A stretch of DNA of 64,000 nucleotides from Acorus gramineus. Its lineage: Eukaryota > Streptophyta > Magnoliopsida > Acorales > Acoraceae. The stretch's first letter is position 1. The number at the start of each line of letters is the position of its first letter. The notes under the pieces are model-generated. The model saw nothing but the letters and a program-made list of their open reading frames with translations, ran no database searches and was not told the DNA's origin. Made by a program: the position numbers and the translations under genes. Location: NCBI GenBank assembly GCA_030737835.1, contig CM060857.1, positions 6,202,746 through 6,266,745 on the forward strand. The letters are read 5' to 3'. Of this stretch, positions 42,379 to 54,197 are shown piece after piece.

Positions 42379-43239
42379 CAGGTTAGAGGTCCGCCTCCAA
42401 GTGAAGGTCCAGTTGTTCGAGCCTGAGATCTTACACCAAGAGAACCTGAGACACCGGTGTGGTGCCAGACAAAGGGACTCCGGTGCTCAAGTCTGTAGAA
42501 TGAATGAAGAAGATGAAGACGAAGAAGATGACTCTATCAACTAGAACACTAGGGTGTTCTCAAATGCTTACTTGTGAATGTGTGTCCTCTCACCTCCTTC
42601 TCTTGCCATTTTAGTCAAGTGGACGGCCACGTCATGTCCCTCTCAGACGTCCCTCTGTCTCAACTGGAATCTTCTAACATTGAAAATTCTATTAGGTACA
42701 GAACTGGGGGTTGTTTATGATGTTGTGGCCATGTGGCGTGTAGCCTCATTGGTCCTATCCGTGACTACGAAGAGCAGTGGCAGGCAGCTTGTCGAGGGCA
42801 GAGCACTCCTCACCAATTCAGCGGGGCAGAGCAACCATGGCCCTACCTTGCAGTGCTAATGGTCCCCCTCCTCTTGTGGTTAGGGCCGGGTCCAAACCCA
42901 AGTCAAGGTGGTTGGACTCGCGGAAGCTCTAATGGTCATGCCCTACAAAGATGGTTAGACTAATTGTGCAACTCTGGTCAATCCTTGGACAACTGTTGGT
43001 ATGATCACCTTTATTCCCTCCTCGGCATAGTGTGTTTGATGGGGAGGTTGCGATCTGAGCTGTCTTGCTCAGGTGAGAAGGTGCTTTCTGAGCAGGACCT
43101 CACAAGCAGGATTTTCCAAGCGGGATTCCTTTCCTTGAATAAAGAATTGGGTCGTTCTCCTCGACTAGTCTGTATTCAGTCATAATCAAGGCCGGGTCGT
43201 GTTACCCGTTTACCCGACTGATAGAGACACATGGCACCT
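42379..43239. repeat. Unclassified dispersed-repeat-like segment with a tRNA-like start
   Basis: AGTCAGGTTAGAGGTCCGCC at the start and GTTGTTCGAGCCTGAG ~35 bp later resemble pol III A and B boxes. The rest (CACCGGTGTGGTGCC, GAAGATGAAGACGAAGAAG, GGCCGGGTCCAAACCC, GGCCGGGTCGTGTTACC) reads like a transposon body but has no coding domain I can name. Borders are unresolved. Confidence 0.35.
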
Positions 43240-43515
43240 TCAAGAAGAGTGTGAGATTTTTCCTCCATAGGTATATTTATGTATTGACATTTCTCGCCTT
43301 AATGTGATGCTAGTATAAAAGGACATCCATAATTTTATTTGGTTATGGGGTTTTTTTCTCTCTTGGTGTGGCCATTGTAAAACCTCTCGAATATATTGGA
43401 TTGATCTTTGGTATGTTCCGTGGATGTAGGCAAGGTTTGCCAAACAATATAATTTTTTGTGTTTGTTTGATTATTCTCTAGATCAATTGCTTTCCAAGAT
43501 CCTTAATCCGTAACA
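43240..43515 (+). mobile_element. 3' portion of a Copia-type LTR
   Basis: TAGTATAAAAGGACATCC (promoter) is followed at ~43420 by CGTGGATGTAGGCAAGG, TTTGCCAAAC, TTTTTGTGTTTGTTTGATTA and TCCGTAACA: the R/U5 layout of many plant Copia LTRs. I place the 3' border at 43515. The 5' border is uncertain; TGTTGGTATG at 42992 (flank ACAAC against ACCAC) is one candidate. Confidence 0.6.
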
Positions 43516-43539
43516 ACCACCACCTGTCGATGTGGATTT

Positions 43540-45298
43540 GACTAGATGTCGTTAATCCGGGTTCCTTTGAACTTGCATCCGGTCCATACGCGACGTATTG
43601 AATCATCCTCTGAAGAATCGTCCAAGTTTGCTAGACTGCTCTCAAGGACATTGTTATGATCACCACTTGCTTTTCCTCAAAAGCAAGAAAAGACAATAAT
43701 CGCCTCGTGGGAAATGTGGATTCTCTTCTTAATAATAACAGCCGGCCGTGCCTTAAAGTGAAATGAAATTCAGTTGGCCCTGTAAAACTAAGAGAAAAAA
43801 AAGGAAAAGATATTAGTGGTAAGATTGACAAAGACGGTTGTTCCTGGATTGAATAAATACGAAAAAAACCAACCGGGTGTATGCAAATCACGGTTAGAGT
43901 AAGACAAACAGTTAATCTGAAGACAAATGAACCAAGAGCCTGAAAATTATAGAGAAAATACCAGGGAACTTAAAAGAAATAAGAAAATAGTGAATGATAA
44001 GTTAGAGGAAAAGTTTGAAAGCAGATGTCAAAAGGACCATACAAATCGATGGCTCTTGTAGAAGCCATCGCTTAGAAACCTAAAAAATACAGGAAGGAGA
44101 TTAATAAAAATAGCAGAGTACCAAAACACCAGTGAGTTTTGCAAAGAGGGAAAGAAAGATCAAAGGAAAGCCAGAGGAAAACAGAGATCAAATGGAGGAA
44201 GCAAATTGACGGCTTTCGTGGGAGCCATCGCTCAAGTAAACAGGAAAACAAAAGGAAAAAAAGGTTGACGATGCAGATCCACTATGCCAAGGCTTTTTTG
44301 AAATCAGTTTAAGATAAATCAATGGTTCCACTGACAGCCGTCACTCAACACAAGCAAAATCCTAAAAAAAAGATTCAATACACCAAACTAATAACAAAGC
44401 AATTGTGGTCCCTAGACCAACCGGCCGATGGTTCTAGTGTAGGCCATCCATCAAGTGAATCTTGTTTCCAAATGGAGGAGTTTAGTTCAATAGAGATGCA
44501 ACCTCATACACACAATATTTGATTAAACCTAAACTTATATTGCCTTAACAAGCTTATGAATTAGTGATTACAAGGCTAAGACAGTGGGGGAAACAAACTC
44601 CCTTAGTTAAACCCTAGAAAATAAATTAAAAAAAACTTTGGGGATATGGATAGACTTAGGGAATGAAGGGGGTGGTGTTCTTCTCTATATGCTCTCTTTT
44701 GTCTCTGGTTTCAGGTGGTGGGGAGGTTGGATGTGAGGTTTAATAGATTTTCACTTCCTCTTGCAAAAAAGAAGAAAAGCCAAGCCCCTCTCCTCCTTCA
44801 ACAATACCCTCCCTTTTATAGGGTTTTACAACCAACCATGTTTAGACAACACATGGGGGGGCATCATTGCTGCTTTCCCGTCGATCAGGTGATGGTAGAG
44901 GTGACCCTTTGAAGCTGCAATCAAGGGAGGGAATGGCACTGCCATTTTTTTCAACTGTTTGATCTTGGTAGGGCGACGGCTCTGACCAAAGCCTTCGGAA
45001 ATACAAGGCCAATTTTTTTTAGGGTTTCGGTTCATGACCAAAACCAACGGCTCTTCCTTTAGTCGTCGATTATCCGACGACTTTATGTACAGCCGTCGGG
45101 TATGATTTGCTTCATTTTGGCTTGTTTCTACAGGGTTTCTCTCAAGGCTCGATTTTGATTGTTAAATTTCATTCTTTAGCTCCTTTGAGGTATTTGAGGG
45201 AGTCATCTTCAGTCATATTACCTCTCAAACTTGTATAAAAAAAAATATTAGTGATATGTGTTCTGTTATCCTAATTGGTCTAAAATGGGGTATCTACA
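43540..45298 (+). repeat. Diverged B-family LTR copy
   Basis: It ends TGGGGTATCTACA at 45298 like the copy at 37538-39316, and near 43655 has TGATCACCACTTGC...CAAAAGCAAGAAAAG matching TGATCGCCACCTGC...GAAAAGCAGGAAAAG of that copy. Series of hairpins with changed stems (CGATGGCT/AGCCATCG at 44047-44070; further ones at 44208-44229, 44427-44448, 45061-45082) replace the GGCGGCTA hairpins. The start border is not found. Confidence 0.5.
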
Positions 45299-45493
45299 CC
45301 ACCCTCTTCTTCTCACGATCTCCTCTAATCCCCCTGTTGATCACCGACTATCTCCTCTCACACCCCTAGCGACCACCACTTGCAGCTACCTCCTCTCGCA
45401 CTCCTAGCGACCATCTCCTCTTCCACCCCTAGCAAGCACCACCCCTTTCATCCTGTCCACCTCCACTCAAATCCTAGCCACTACACCCCCAAC

Positions 45494-46253
45494 TAGGCAT
45501 GTCAATGGGTCGTAGGTTGACTCGGACCCAACCTGAAAAAAGGTGCAAAATACCCGACCCGAATGACATGAGAATCAAAACGAGTCAGGTCTGAGTCCAC
45601 CCTGACCCGATCCTATGGATTGATTGACCCAAGCAAAATATTATGTGATTTTTTTATTATTTATTATCCAACACAAAACCCATGAATCAATCCAACATTT
45701 ATAACTAAACACTGAATAATCATTTAAAATTTCAAGCATCAAAAAATGTTTGCCTTCACGTAAAAGAAAAATAATCCAAATTGTATACCAAATACCCCCA
45801 TAAACATAAAAAATCAGAATAATGAAAAAGTATTTATAATACACCAGACTCTATTAATTCAAACTCATCATGTGAAAATAGAAATGAAAAAATCCAAAAA
45901 AAAAATGTGGTCTCCACCCCCAATGTGCAGTGCTCTTTTTTATCAAAACAAAACCCTCCTCACTTTCTTCTCCTCCTCTCCCTTCCTTTTCTCAAACCCT
46001 TTATTTTCTTTCCCAAAAAAGAAGGCAAGAGAGAAAAAAAACAATGTTCGGCTCTTAAGAAATCTCTTGACCTCTCCAAGTTTAGTCTCTCCTGGTCCGA
46101 CCTAGGCCTGTTGGTGGATTAACCTTGACGTAACCCGGACCCAATAAATGACGTAAAATATTCGACCTGAAGAACCCGACAATCAAATGGGTTAGGTCTG
46201 GGTCCACCCCGACTTGACCCGACCCAGACCCAACCCATTGACAGGCCGGCCTA
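45494..46253. mobile_element. hAT-type non-autonomous element (760 bp)
   Basis: The left end is TAGGCATGTCAATGGGTCG; the right end, reverse-complemented, is TAGGCCGGCCTGTCAATGGG. Flanks CCCCCAAC (45486-45493) and CTCCCAAC (46254-46261) agree at 7 of 8. The subterminal regions are rich in GACCCGA/GGGTC repeats on opposite strands; the centre (45860-46080) is unrelated AT/CT-rich DNA. Confidence 0.75.
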
Positions 46254-46261
46254 CTCCCAAC

Positions 46262-49220
46262 CCCGTTCACTCTTTTTAGTTTTCATAAACAGGTCTTAAA
46301 AAATATTGTAGCACCTTTCCATAAACAGAATTAAAAGCATTGTATACTAATTGTTCTACTTATGGTGTACACTGTGTTTTTTATTCTTCTTTTGTCTTTG
46401 TAGAAGATTCAAACACGCTCATTTGTAATTTGTCATTTTCATATTCATGGTTCTTGTAGTTCCCAAATTAAGTGAAACTCGATTGTGATGTTGTCCTACT
46501 TAATGAATATTGTATTGTGTATTTGTAGTTGTTAGCTAAATTGAATGTGAATGTTGTTGTACTTGTTTAATCCTTTTCTATTTGCAGCTGGTCAAATTCT
46601 TGCAACTCATTAAAGCTTTTTGCCTGTTGATTAATATTCCATCAGAACAAATAATTTGATCTTAACAAAGAGGGTATCCCAACCAGGAGTAGCAGAATTC
46701 AAGCAATGATCATATTCCAAAAAATTGGTTTAAGAGCAACCAACAAACTACATCTTTGAACAACATACATCTCTGAATTAAGCATCTATTCCAAAATAAC
46801 TTATTTCGCAACTGAAATGGGAGCTATCAAGCTATGAGTTTTCCATGTTTCAAAGGATAATACCCAATGTTTGTATAGATTAAAGAAATAAATGACCAAA
46901 ATAAATACAATATCAAGATATAAATTGAGAAAGGAAAATGTTACAACTCCATCTATGGTGTGAAACTATTTTGATTTCTTTTATAAATATTATACTTATC
47001 TAATAAAGCATGTACTTTAAAATTGATATATAAATTTTAATAAATTGTATGGAATAAATATGTAATTTTGTATGATGTGTGTCAGTGTGTGTGTGTATAT
47101 TAGACAACTAACGAGGTATATGATATTATCGTTTGATTATTATGGAGCAGTGTAACAGCACATAGGAATATACAATTGACATAAAAATAAATATCGGACA
47201 AAATACAATTTTCTCATCATTTGCAAAATGTTGATATTTGGGGTTAGGTCCGTTAGGACCAGATTCAACGTTTGACTTAGTCAACGGCATAAAATTTTCC
47301 TTACCCGTTTTGGTCAGTTGTTAGCTCATCCAATCTTTTCTTACATAATCACAATGTACAAAAAGTATAAACAAACATCACTTCAATCGATTATATCCAA
47401 TCCACATCAGAAAATAGTTTAATAAATAGATACCGCCATAACAACCAATAAAACTCACCATTTGAGTCATGTGATTCGCCTTATTGTTTAAAGATTACAA
47501 AAAAGAAGAGCTTACGCGTTAAAGTGACGTCATTTAAGATGAGTATGACGTCACTGAATGGCTGAACCTGCATGTCAGCCAAAATTCTTATAACTCGCGT
47601 ATCATATTTAATTTGAGCAAATCCCGGTCAAACTAGAGGTACTAGTTGAATTGGTGTTACAAATAGTAATTATATTTTAATACAAACCTAACTATGTTTA
47701 TGAACTAATGAAATATATAATCAAATCCACACCGTCTAATTGACTCGGACTTCCAAATCGAACGATGGTTAGACAAGGGAGCTGATAAGGTCTCCCACAC
47801 ATTTTTTTTAGCCAACATAGTCTGACCAGTGGGGGAGAATCAGAGAATATTGTGTGTTTGTCTTGTGAGATTAAAAGTGGAATAGGTATTCTATTTTCTG
47901 ATTGAGTTTGTTCTTCTTATGTGATGGATTTTTTTATGCCCAGAGCAAATTGTACTTGTATTTATTTCATAAAATAATCATTGTTTGTGTGCTTTTAATA
48001 GAGATGAATTGTTAAGAAAATATATAAATATAATAGTCTTTTAAAGGTACACGAGGGAGAAGGTTTTTACTAATCAATTTACTTTATTTTTTCTAACTAT
48101 AAAATCTATGACCAAATAACACAAAAAAAAGACATTTTGCATTTTATTTTGAAAATGAATATGAAAAAGAGCTTCTCACGTAAAGCATTTATGAAAACAG
48201 CTTTCTATGAAGCTCAATTTTATTGGATTTTTTTGAAATGTGTTTTTTTGTTTACTAAAAGCTATTTTGTTATTGTCAAAAGTTGAGACATGTGAAGTGT
48301 TTGAAAACAACATCTTTGAAAACTATCTAAACTCATTTTTAAATATTATCCATAAAAAAATTATTTTTTACATGTGTGTTTTTTTTAAAAAAATTGGTTG
48401 CCTATACACGTATCTTTACTAAGAGATGTTCTGATTACTCTGTTTAGGAATAAGAAAAAAAGATTTAATTATGTAAAGATATTTGTTTAATAGGATAATT
48501 ACATGTTCATAAATTTTTTTTGTGAAAAATAAAAGGTAGACTCTGTCATCACACTTTCAAAAAAAAGTTAGAAATAATAAATATTTATATACATATATTT
48601 ATAAATGCATGTTTGGTTTATTGTTATTGGTCCGCTCAAGACTATAAAAATATTCAAATAAAACAAATACAAATTTTAAATTTATACAAACAATAAAACT
48701 AATAACAACTAATAAAAATATGTGAGTTTTTCCTATTATTGTATAACTATTTTATGGATCCAACCAAGTTATCCGTGAAACAAATAAGGAGGTAAATATT
48801 TCACCCATCCATTAAAGCAATGAAAATGTTATACTCGGTCTTTTTTATAGTCTAAAATGCAAAATCATATATATTTTTATTTTTTAAAAATAGCAAACAT
48901 CATCTATTATGTATATTTTTTTGATAAAAAGTGTAAATTGCTTCATTTTGAATTGAATGAACCTATTTTTTTATAAATGTAAAAAAAGTTTAGCGATGCA
49001 CATACTTCGTCTAACGATTTATATATTTCACTGGATTTCTAATGATGCATATAGAACTGGATTTTGGACTATAAAAAGAATTAAGTGTAAGTGTGTAACA
49101 GCATCCTCGAAACAATGGTATGTTGGTTAATTCCACACTTTGATTTAGGCTCTATTTAGATTAAAGATGCGACGACCCGCGTTTGGGAAAAGCCGCGTTA
49201 GAATGGTTTGTTGAACAGTA
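46262..49220. other. AT-rich intergenic DNA; no gene recognised
   Basis: About 3 kb of AT-rich sequence with many homopolymers. The longest frame (48240-48422) is low-complexity Phe/Lys-rich and not credible. No tRNA, LTR border or inverted repeat was found that I could support. Confidence 0.5.
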
Positions 49221-49229
49221 ACCAGCGTT

Positions 49230-50072
49230 TAGGCCTGTCAACGGGTCGGGTCCGGGACCGGGACCCGATTACACGTATAATATACCCGACCCGATTTGGA
49301 CCCGACCCAAGTTGGACCCGACCCGGCGGACCCGAACAAACAAACGGGTCGGGTATGGGTCCACCCCGCCCCGATCCGTTGGACCCGTTGGACCCGAATG
49401 TTTTTTTTAATATATGTTCATATATTATAAGACCATTAGTATTAGTTGATACATAATTTTATTTCTTACTTAACTTATTTTTGTATCTACAAGTTCATAA
49501 ATCATAATCATAACAAGCCTATAAATCGGTTTGTTTTGGACAATTAACTTATTAGCTTTTGAATTTGTATGATTAATTAGTTTTGTTGCATGATTTATGT
49601 TTATTATTTAGGTTAATATGTTAGTGTTTATTGTTTTGAATGTTGTTTAGGTTAATATTGTTTTGAATGTTGTTTAGGTTAGTTATGCTTATTATTTAGG
49701 TTAATATGTTTTTTATGTTAGTGATTATTGTTTTGGATGTTGTTTAATAATTCATTTACTTCTTTTGAATTGTATAAAATTATATTCAAACATAGCCTCA
49801 TTAACAATAATGTTTTACTTACAAAAAATTTCAAATAGGATGATAAGGCAAACAAATATATGAGCTCTTCTCTTTTTTTTTTTTTTTTTTTTACCCAACC
49901 ATCCGGGTCGGGTGGGACCCGGACCCGACGGATCCGGGTCCGGGTCCACATTTCCCCGGATCCACCGGATCCTAGGTTTGACCCGGACCCGCCAGGTCCT
50001 GTCACGGGTCGGGTCCGGATCCACCCTGACCCTGACCCGACCCGACCCGGACCCGACCAGTTGACAGGCCTG
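49230..50072. mobile_element. hAT-type non-autonomous element (843 bp) with ACCCG arrays
   Basis: The left end is TAGGCCTGTCAACGGGTCGG; the right end, reverse-complemented, is CAGGCCTGTCAACTGGTCGG. Flanks CCAGCGTT (49222-49229) and CCAGCGTC (50073-50080) agree at 7 of 8. As in maize Ac, the outermost bases of the two ends differ (T and C). Subterminal ~150 bp on each side are made of GGACCCGACCCG-like repeats, mirrored on the other arm. The centre is AT-rich with GTTTAGGTTAATAT repeats (49610-49710). Reading frames across the ACCCG arrays are not genes. Confidence 0.88.
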
Positions 50073-50080
50073 CCAGCGTC

Positions 50081-51700
50081 CCATGAGTTTTTATTAAACA
50101 CCGCCTGCTTGTTTGGTTACATTAAGAGCATTCCGGATGTAGCCCTATTAGATTACCGTTTCACTCTTCCTTCGCCCTCTCGATATTTATAAGCCCTATT
50201 TAAACACCGCCTAGTATATTTGACATTTTCCCTATTGGTCTTTGAAATACTTGTGTGCGTTGTAGGGAATCACTCTTTTGGGGTGAGGGGGGATGCACAA
50301 TTTTACACTACGAACGCGAACACGGATGCATTGGATGGTGGACGCGGAAACCCGTTTGGATAGCCCCCATCGGCGTTAGATGGTGACTAGGTCGCCAACA
50401 CGGGTGAGAAGCCGATCCAAAGAAGTCTTATAAATGATTGTGGGATAAGCAAAATCTATCAAAGATTGCTTTATTAGCTCAAAATTTTTAGATTTTGAAT
50501 TCTAATGCAAATAAATGTTTAATAATTTTTTTTTTCAAAAATTATGTGAATCTAGGTTTTTAAAAATTATTTTTTAATAAATATTCGAGACAACACTAAC
50601 TGAGATATGTACGTAATATTTTAATTATAATTTTAAAATATTAAAAATACGGAAAATGATAGACATTGATGAATCCATTCATAACATGTTAAGCTATCTA
50701 TATACGTTTTTTATTTTTTAAATGCGTCACATAAAAAAGTATTTATAAAAAATTAATTATATATTTAAACATTTTATATAGACTTATGTTTTATAATGTG
50801 AAAATTTTTTATTTAGTTTGACAACTATTGAGGTATATAATATTACAATCTACACAATATTCTAACCATCGGTTTGAGTTAATTAACCCAAGAGTAAGAG
50901 GGACAGAAGGGTGAATCGACAAAAATCGTTGTTTATCTTATAAGAATATAAGTCATAATAGTTGTGTCTGCATAAGTTAATGTAAGGCCTGAAAATTATT
51001 ATAACGCATTGGATGTTTAATAGGATTTATTTATGACAATGGATAAAAATATTATTCTACTTTTAAATTTTTTTTATCTCATCTAACATTCTTACACATT
51101 CCAAAAATATATCACATTTATTATACCACAAACACATCACTCTTGAATATTCCCAAATACATGAGTATATTTGTTATTTTTAAAATTAACTTTTTATCCA
51201 CCTCTTATTTATTACTTATACTCAGTTTATTCAAAGTGAATACACACAAAAAAAATGTCATTTTTACATTCTAAAATGAATAACATAAAATCAACCAACA
51301 AATGTTTGCTTATTCAACATAGATAATTATCTATCCCAAGATGAATGATTATACGTTTTACCTCAAGCGGGGTAAATGTATACATGTAGAGACATTTTTT
51401 TTTATAAAAATACACACAAAAAAAAAAATCCTCACCCAAATAAAAGCGGACACCCAAAATAATAATAATTAAATATATATATTTTTTCTTCTCCTTTTTG
51501 GTAAGGTGGAATTGTTATTCGGAATTCTTAATTCTTCTATCGTGTTTCAATTCTATTCCACATTAAACGCGGTTAAGATAAGGTGGTGATAATATCAACT
51601 CTGTATTAATTAAATCCACTATTATTATTTCCCAAAGTGTGTTAAAATATGATAAGAAACATCCACAAAGACCAGTTCTCTCATTAATATTTTTCGGTTT
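50081..51700. other. AT-rich intergenic DNA upstream of the PUB4-like gene
   Basis: No coding, RNA or transposon border recognised. The part after ~51640 probably includes the promoter of the gene on the right; I could not fix a TATA box. Confidence 0.45.
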
Positions 51701-51799
51701 TTTTTCTTTTGTAAAACCTTCTATTATTAAACTCGACCTTGTGAAGGGGCTTTTGCGGTTGGGGCCTCAAAAGCCATAAAGAGATCTCCTTTTTGGTTT

Positions 51800-52089
51800 T
51801 TGTTTATTTTTTGTTCCAAATCATTCTCTCCATCTCTCCGAAATCACCATTTTCACAGATCCCATTCGGGTTGAGCCCAGCATCTCCTTAAATTCTCATC
51901 AGGAATCGAAAACAAGGGATTGGGCGCGATTTCCGAGGCAGACGGAGGGATTCGGGGCCTGGGTCTTCGAGGGGGAGGGGTTTCATCATCTGGATTCGAT
52001 GGGGGTTGGCGAATGGTCCGACCTTTTTGGGTGAGGATGTGATGAAGAGTTGGTGTTTCAGAGGGGTTGGTGGGTTTTGGTGAATAAAG
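51800..52089 (+). other. Probable 5'UTR exon of the PUB4-like gene
   Basis: A less AT-rich, CT/GA-mixed block (CATTCTCTCCATCTCTCCG ... GAATAAAG) ends at a good donor AAG|GTGAGA (52089/52090). The next acceptor with a strong pyrimidine tract, TTTTTTTACATCTGCAG, ends at 54148, 50 bp before the gene's ATG. Plant PUB4-type genes often have an intron in the 5'UTR. The start of the exon is a guess. Confidence 0.45.
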
Positions 52090-54197
52090 GTGAGACCTTT
52101 GATTTGACATGGTGATCCATTTTTGCTTGGATTGGATTGATTATTTCGAGTTTTATGTTTTTTGGTTCTTCTTAATCTGATTTGGGTGGGTTTCCAATTG
52201 TGTTTGGGATTTGATCACACATGGTGCAATTTGTTGGATGTGAATTGTGGATTTTATTTGTATTAAAAAGTGGGTTTTTTTTTTCCTTCTTTTTTTTCTT
52301 TCACAATTGAATGGTTTTAGCTTTTTATGTTGAAATCTAGGTTTTTGTAATTTATCATCCAATTCAGTTGAGTTTGGGTATTGTTGATAGGATCAGAAAT
52401 GAATGTTTGTAATTCATGGTGGGTGCGTTGGAGCGAAATGAGGAAGCTATGATCGGTTGTGACCAGTGCAATGGGATGCTTCATTAGAGAATGCTTTGTT
52501 TTGGGAAGCTCTCAAAATTCCATTGGTGGGTATTTATGTATATCAATGAAATATTGATGTATATGATGTGCTGATATTTGGAAATCATGGATGTCTGACG
52601 TGGAAAAAGGCAGTCTTTTAAAGAAAAAAATGAATAGCCCGGTGTGAAGTTCATAGCCTTGAAGGTCTAGTTTGGCAAGAGAATAAGATTTTCAGGATAA
52701 CTTATCCTTATTTTAGGTATAAAGTCTATAAATTTTGTCAATATTCACATTTGTTAAAATTTGGAAATCATATTAGTCTATTCTTTATGTGAAACAAAAA
52801 TCCCCATTTTCAATTTGAACTTGGTACAATTGTCATCTCTTTATCCTGATTTATTTATATGAAAAACCGGATTAGTTATTCCTTAACCACTTGTCCCGTC
52901 ACTTATCCCCATACCAAACTAGTATGAGTTGAATTGTTGAACATTGTATAACTAGCGATATGGTGCAATGAATTTCATGGAAAACGGATTTGGACCTTTT
53001 AGTAGCGAGGATTTGTTTCAAAGGAATGCCACAAGGACTTTTGTAGAAGGATTGGAAAGATTGAATTTGTTGGTCTTCATGAAATAATTCCTTTGTTTCT
53101 ATGTGAAAGGAATCATGTCAAATATTGTACTGTACAGTCTTTTGAAATGATTGATTTGCTTTGTTGTACTTTGAGATAGTTTGCAAGTATTTGTTTTCTC
53201 CATTGTATTGGCATCCCATTTATATCGTCTTTTTGTTTGGCTGCTTTTATATTCTGGCTTGCTAAGGTTCTCATCCTTACGGTAACATAAGTGACATGAA
53301 AACTTTCACATTCGAGGAAAATTCAGCTTTCTATATCTCTAATATTTAAAAGCTGCCTAAAATGCTCACTTTGGAAACCCTTGTAGAACTTTACTGAAGG
53401 ACTTCGGTGAGGAACAATCACTCCCCACCTTCTCCATTTGGCTGTGCCTTTCCTGGATGAACTTGATCCTTTAGAAGAATTAACAGCGATTACTTACCCA
53501 AAAATACGATGATTTGATTATAATTAAAATGAGAATTGAAATGTCTTTATTTTTTTTCAACAATCATAAAGAGAAGACAAACTATATTTAACATTCCAAC
53601 GCAAACCATAAGGTTGTAGGTCATGAAACATATTTTAAAATGACAATAGTATTTTATAACTATAATAGTTAGATGAATATTGTCTTTAAAATTTCATTAT
53701 GTAAAAGGAAATTTCTCTCATAAATCTAAAGTGGCGGCAAGTCTGCAATTTTTGTTCACAAAATGTAATTCAGGAGTCAAAAAAGGTAGGAGCTCACTGC
53801 CTTAATTATCAATAACAGCAGAAATCTTCAACAAGGAGGGAGATAAAAAGCATTACCCCCCAGAGTGGAGGGACACAACACGGAGGGAGATAAACAGCAT
53901 TTCTACCCAGAGTGGAGGGACAATGGGTCTTCCCAAGAAAGATTAAAGCATAACAAAATTTTGTAATATATTCTCATTTTATGTGCTATTTGCTTGCTTC
54001 TACATGCACGAGAATGAATCTAGTTAATAACTGATTTGAAACATAATAAGTAATTTTCAGAGTCATGCATTGCCTCTGTAAATCTTGCCGCACAATGGCT
54101 GAACTTTCACATGGTCTGTCGATTATCTTTATTTTTTTACATCTGCAGTTTTAATTAAGTGAACTGTATTTATTTTCCTAATGATGTAGCAGATATA

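Noticed and set aside
49718-50192. Pro/Asp/Gly/Arg-rich frames over the ACCCG repeats
   Set aside because: They are the translation of the hAT subterminal arrays; frames are open on both strands and end at the element border.
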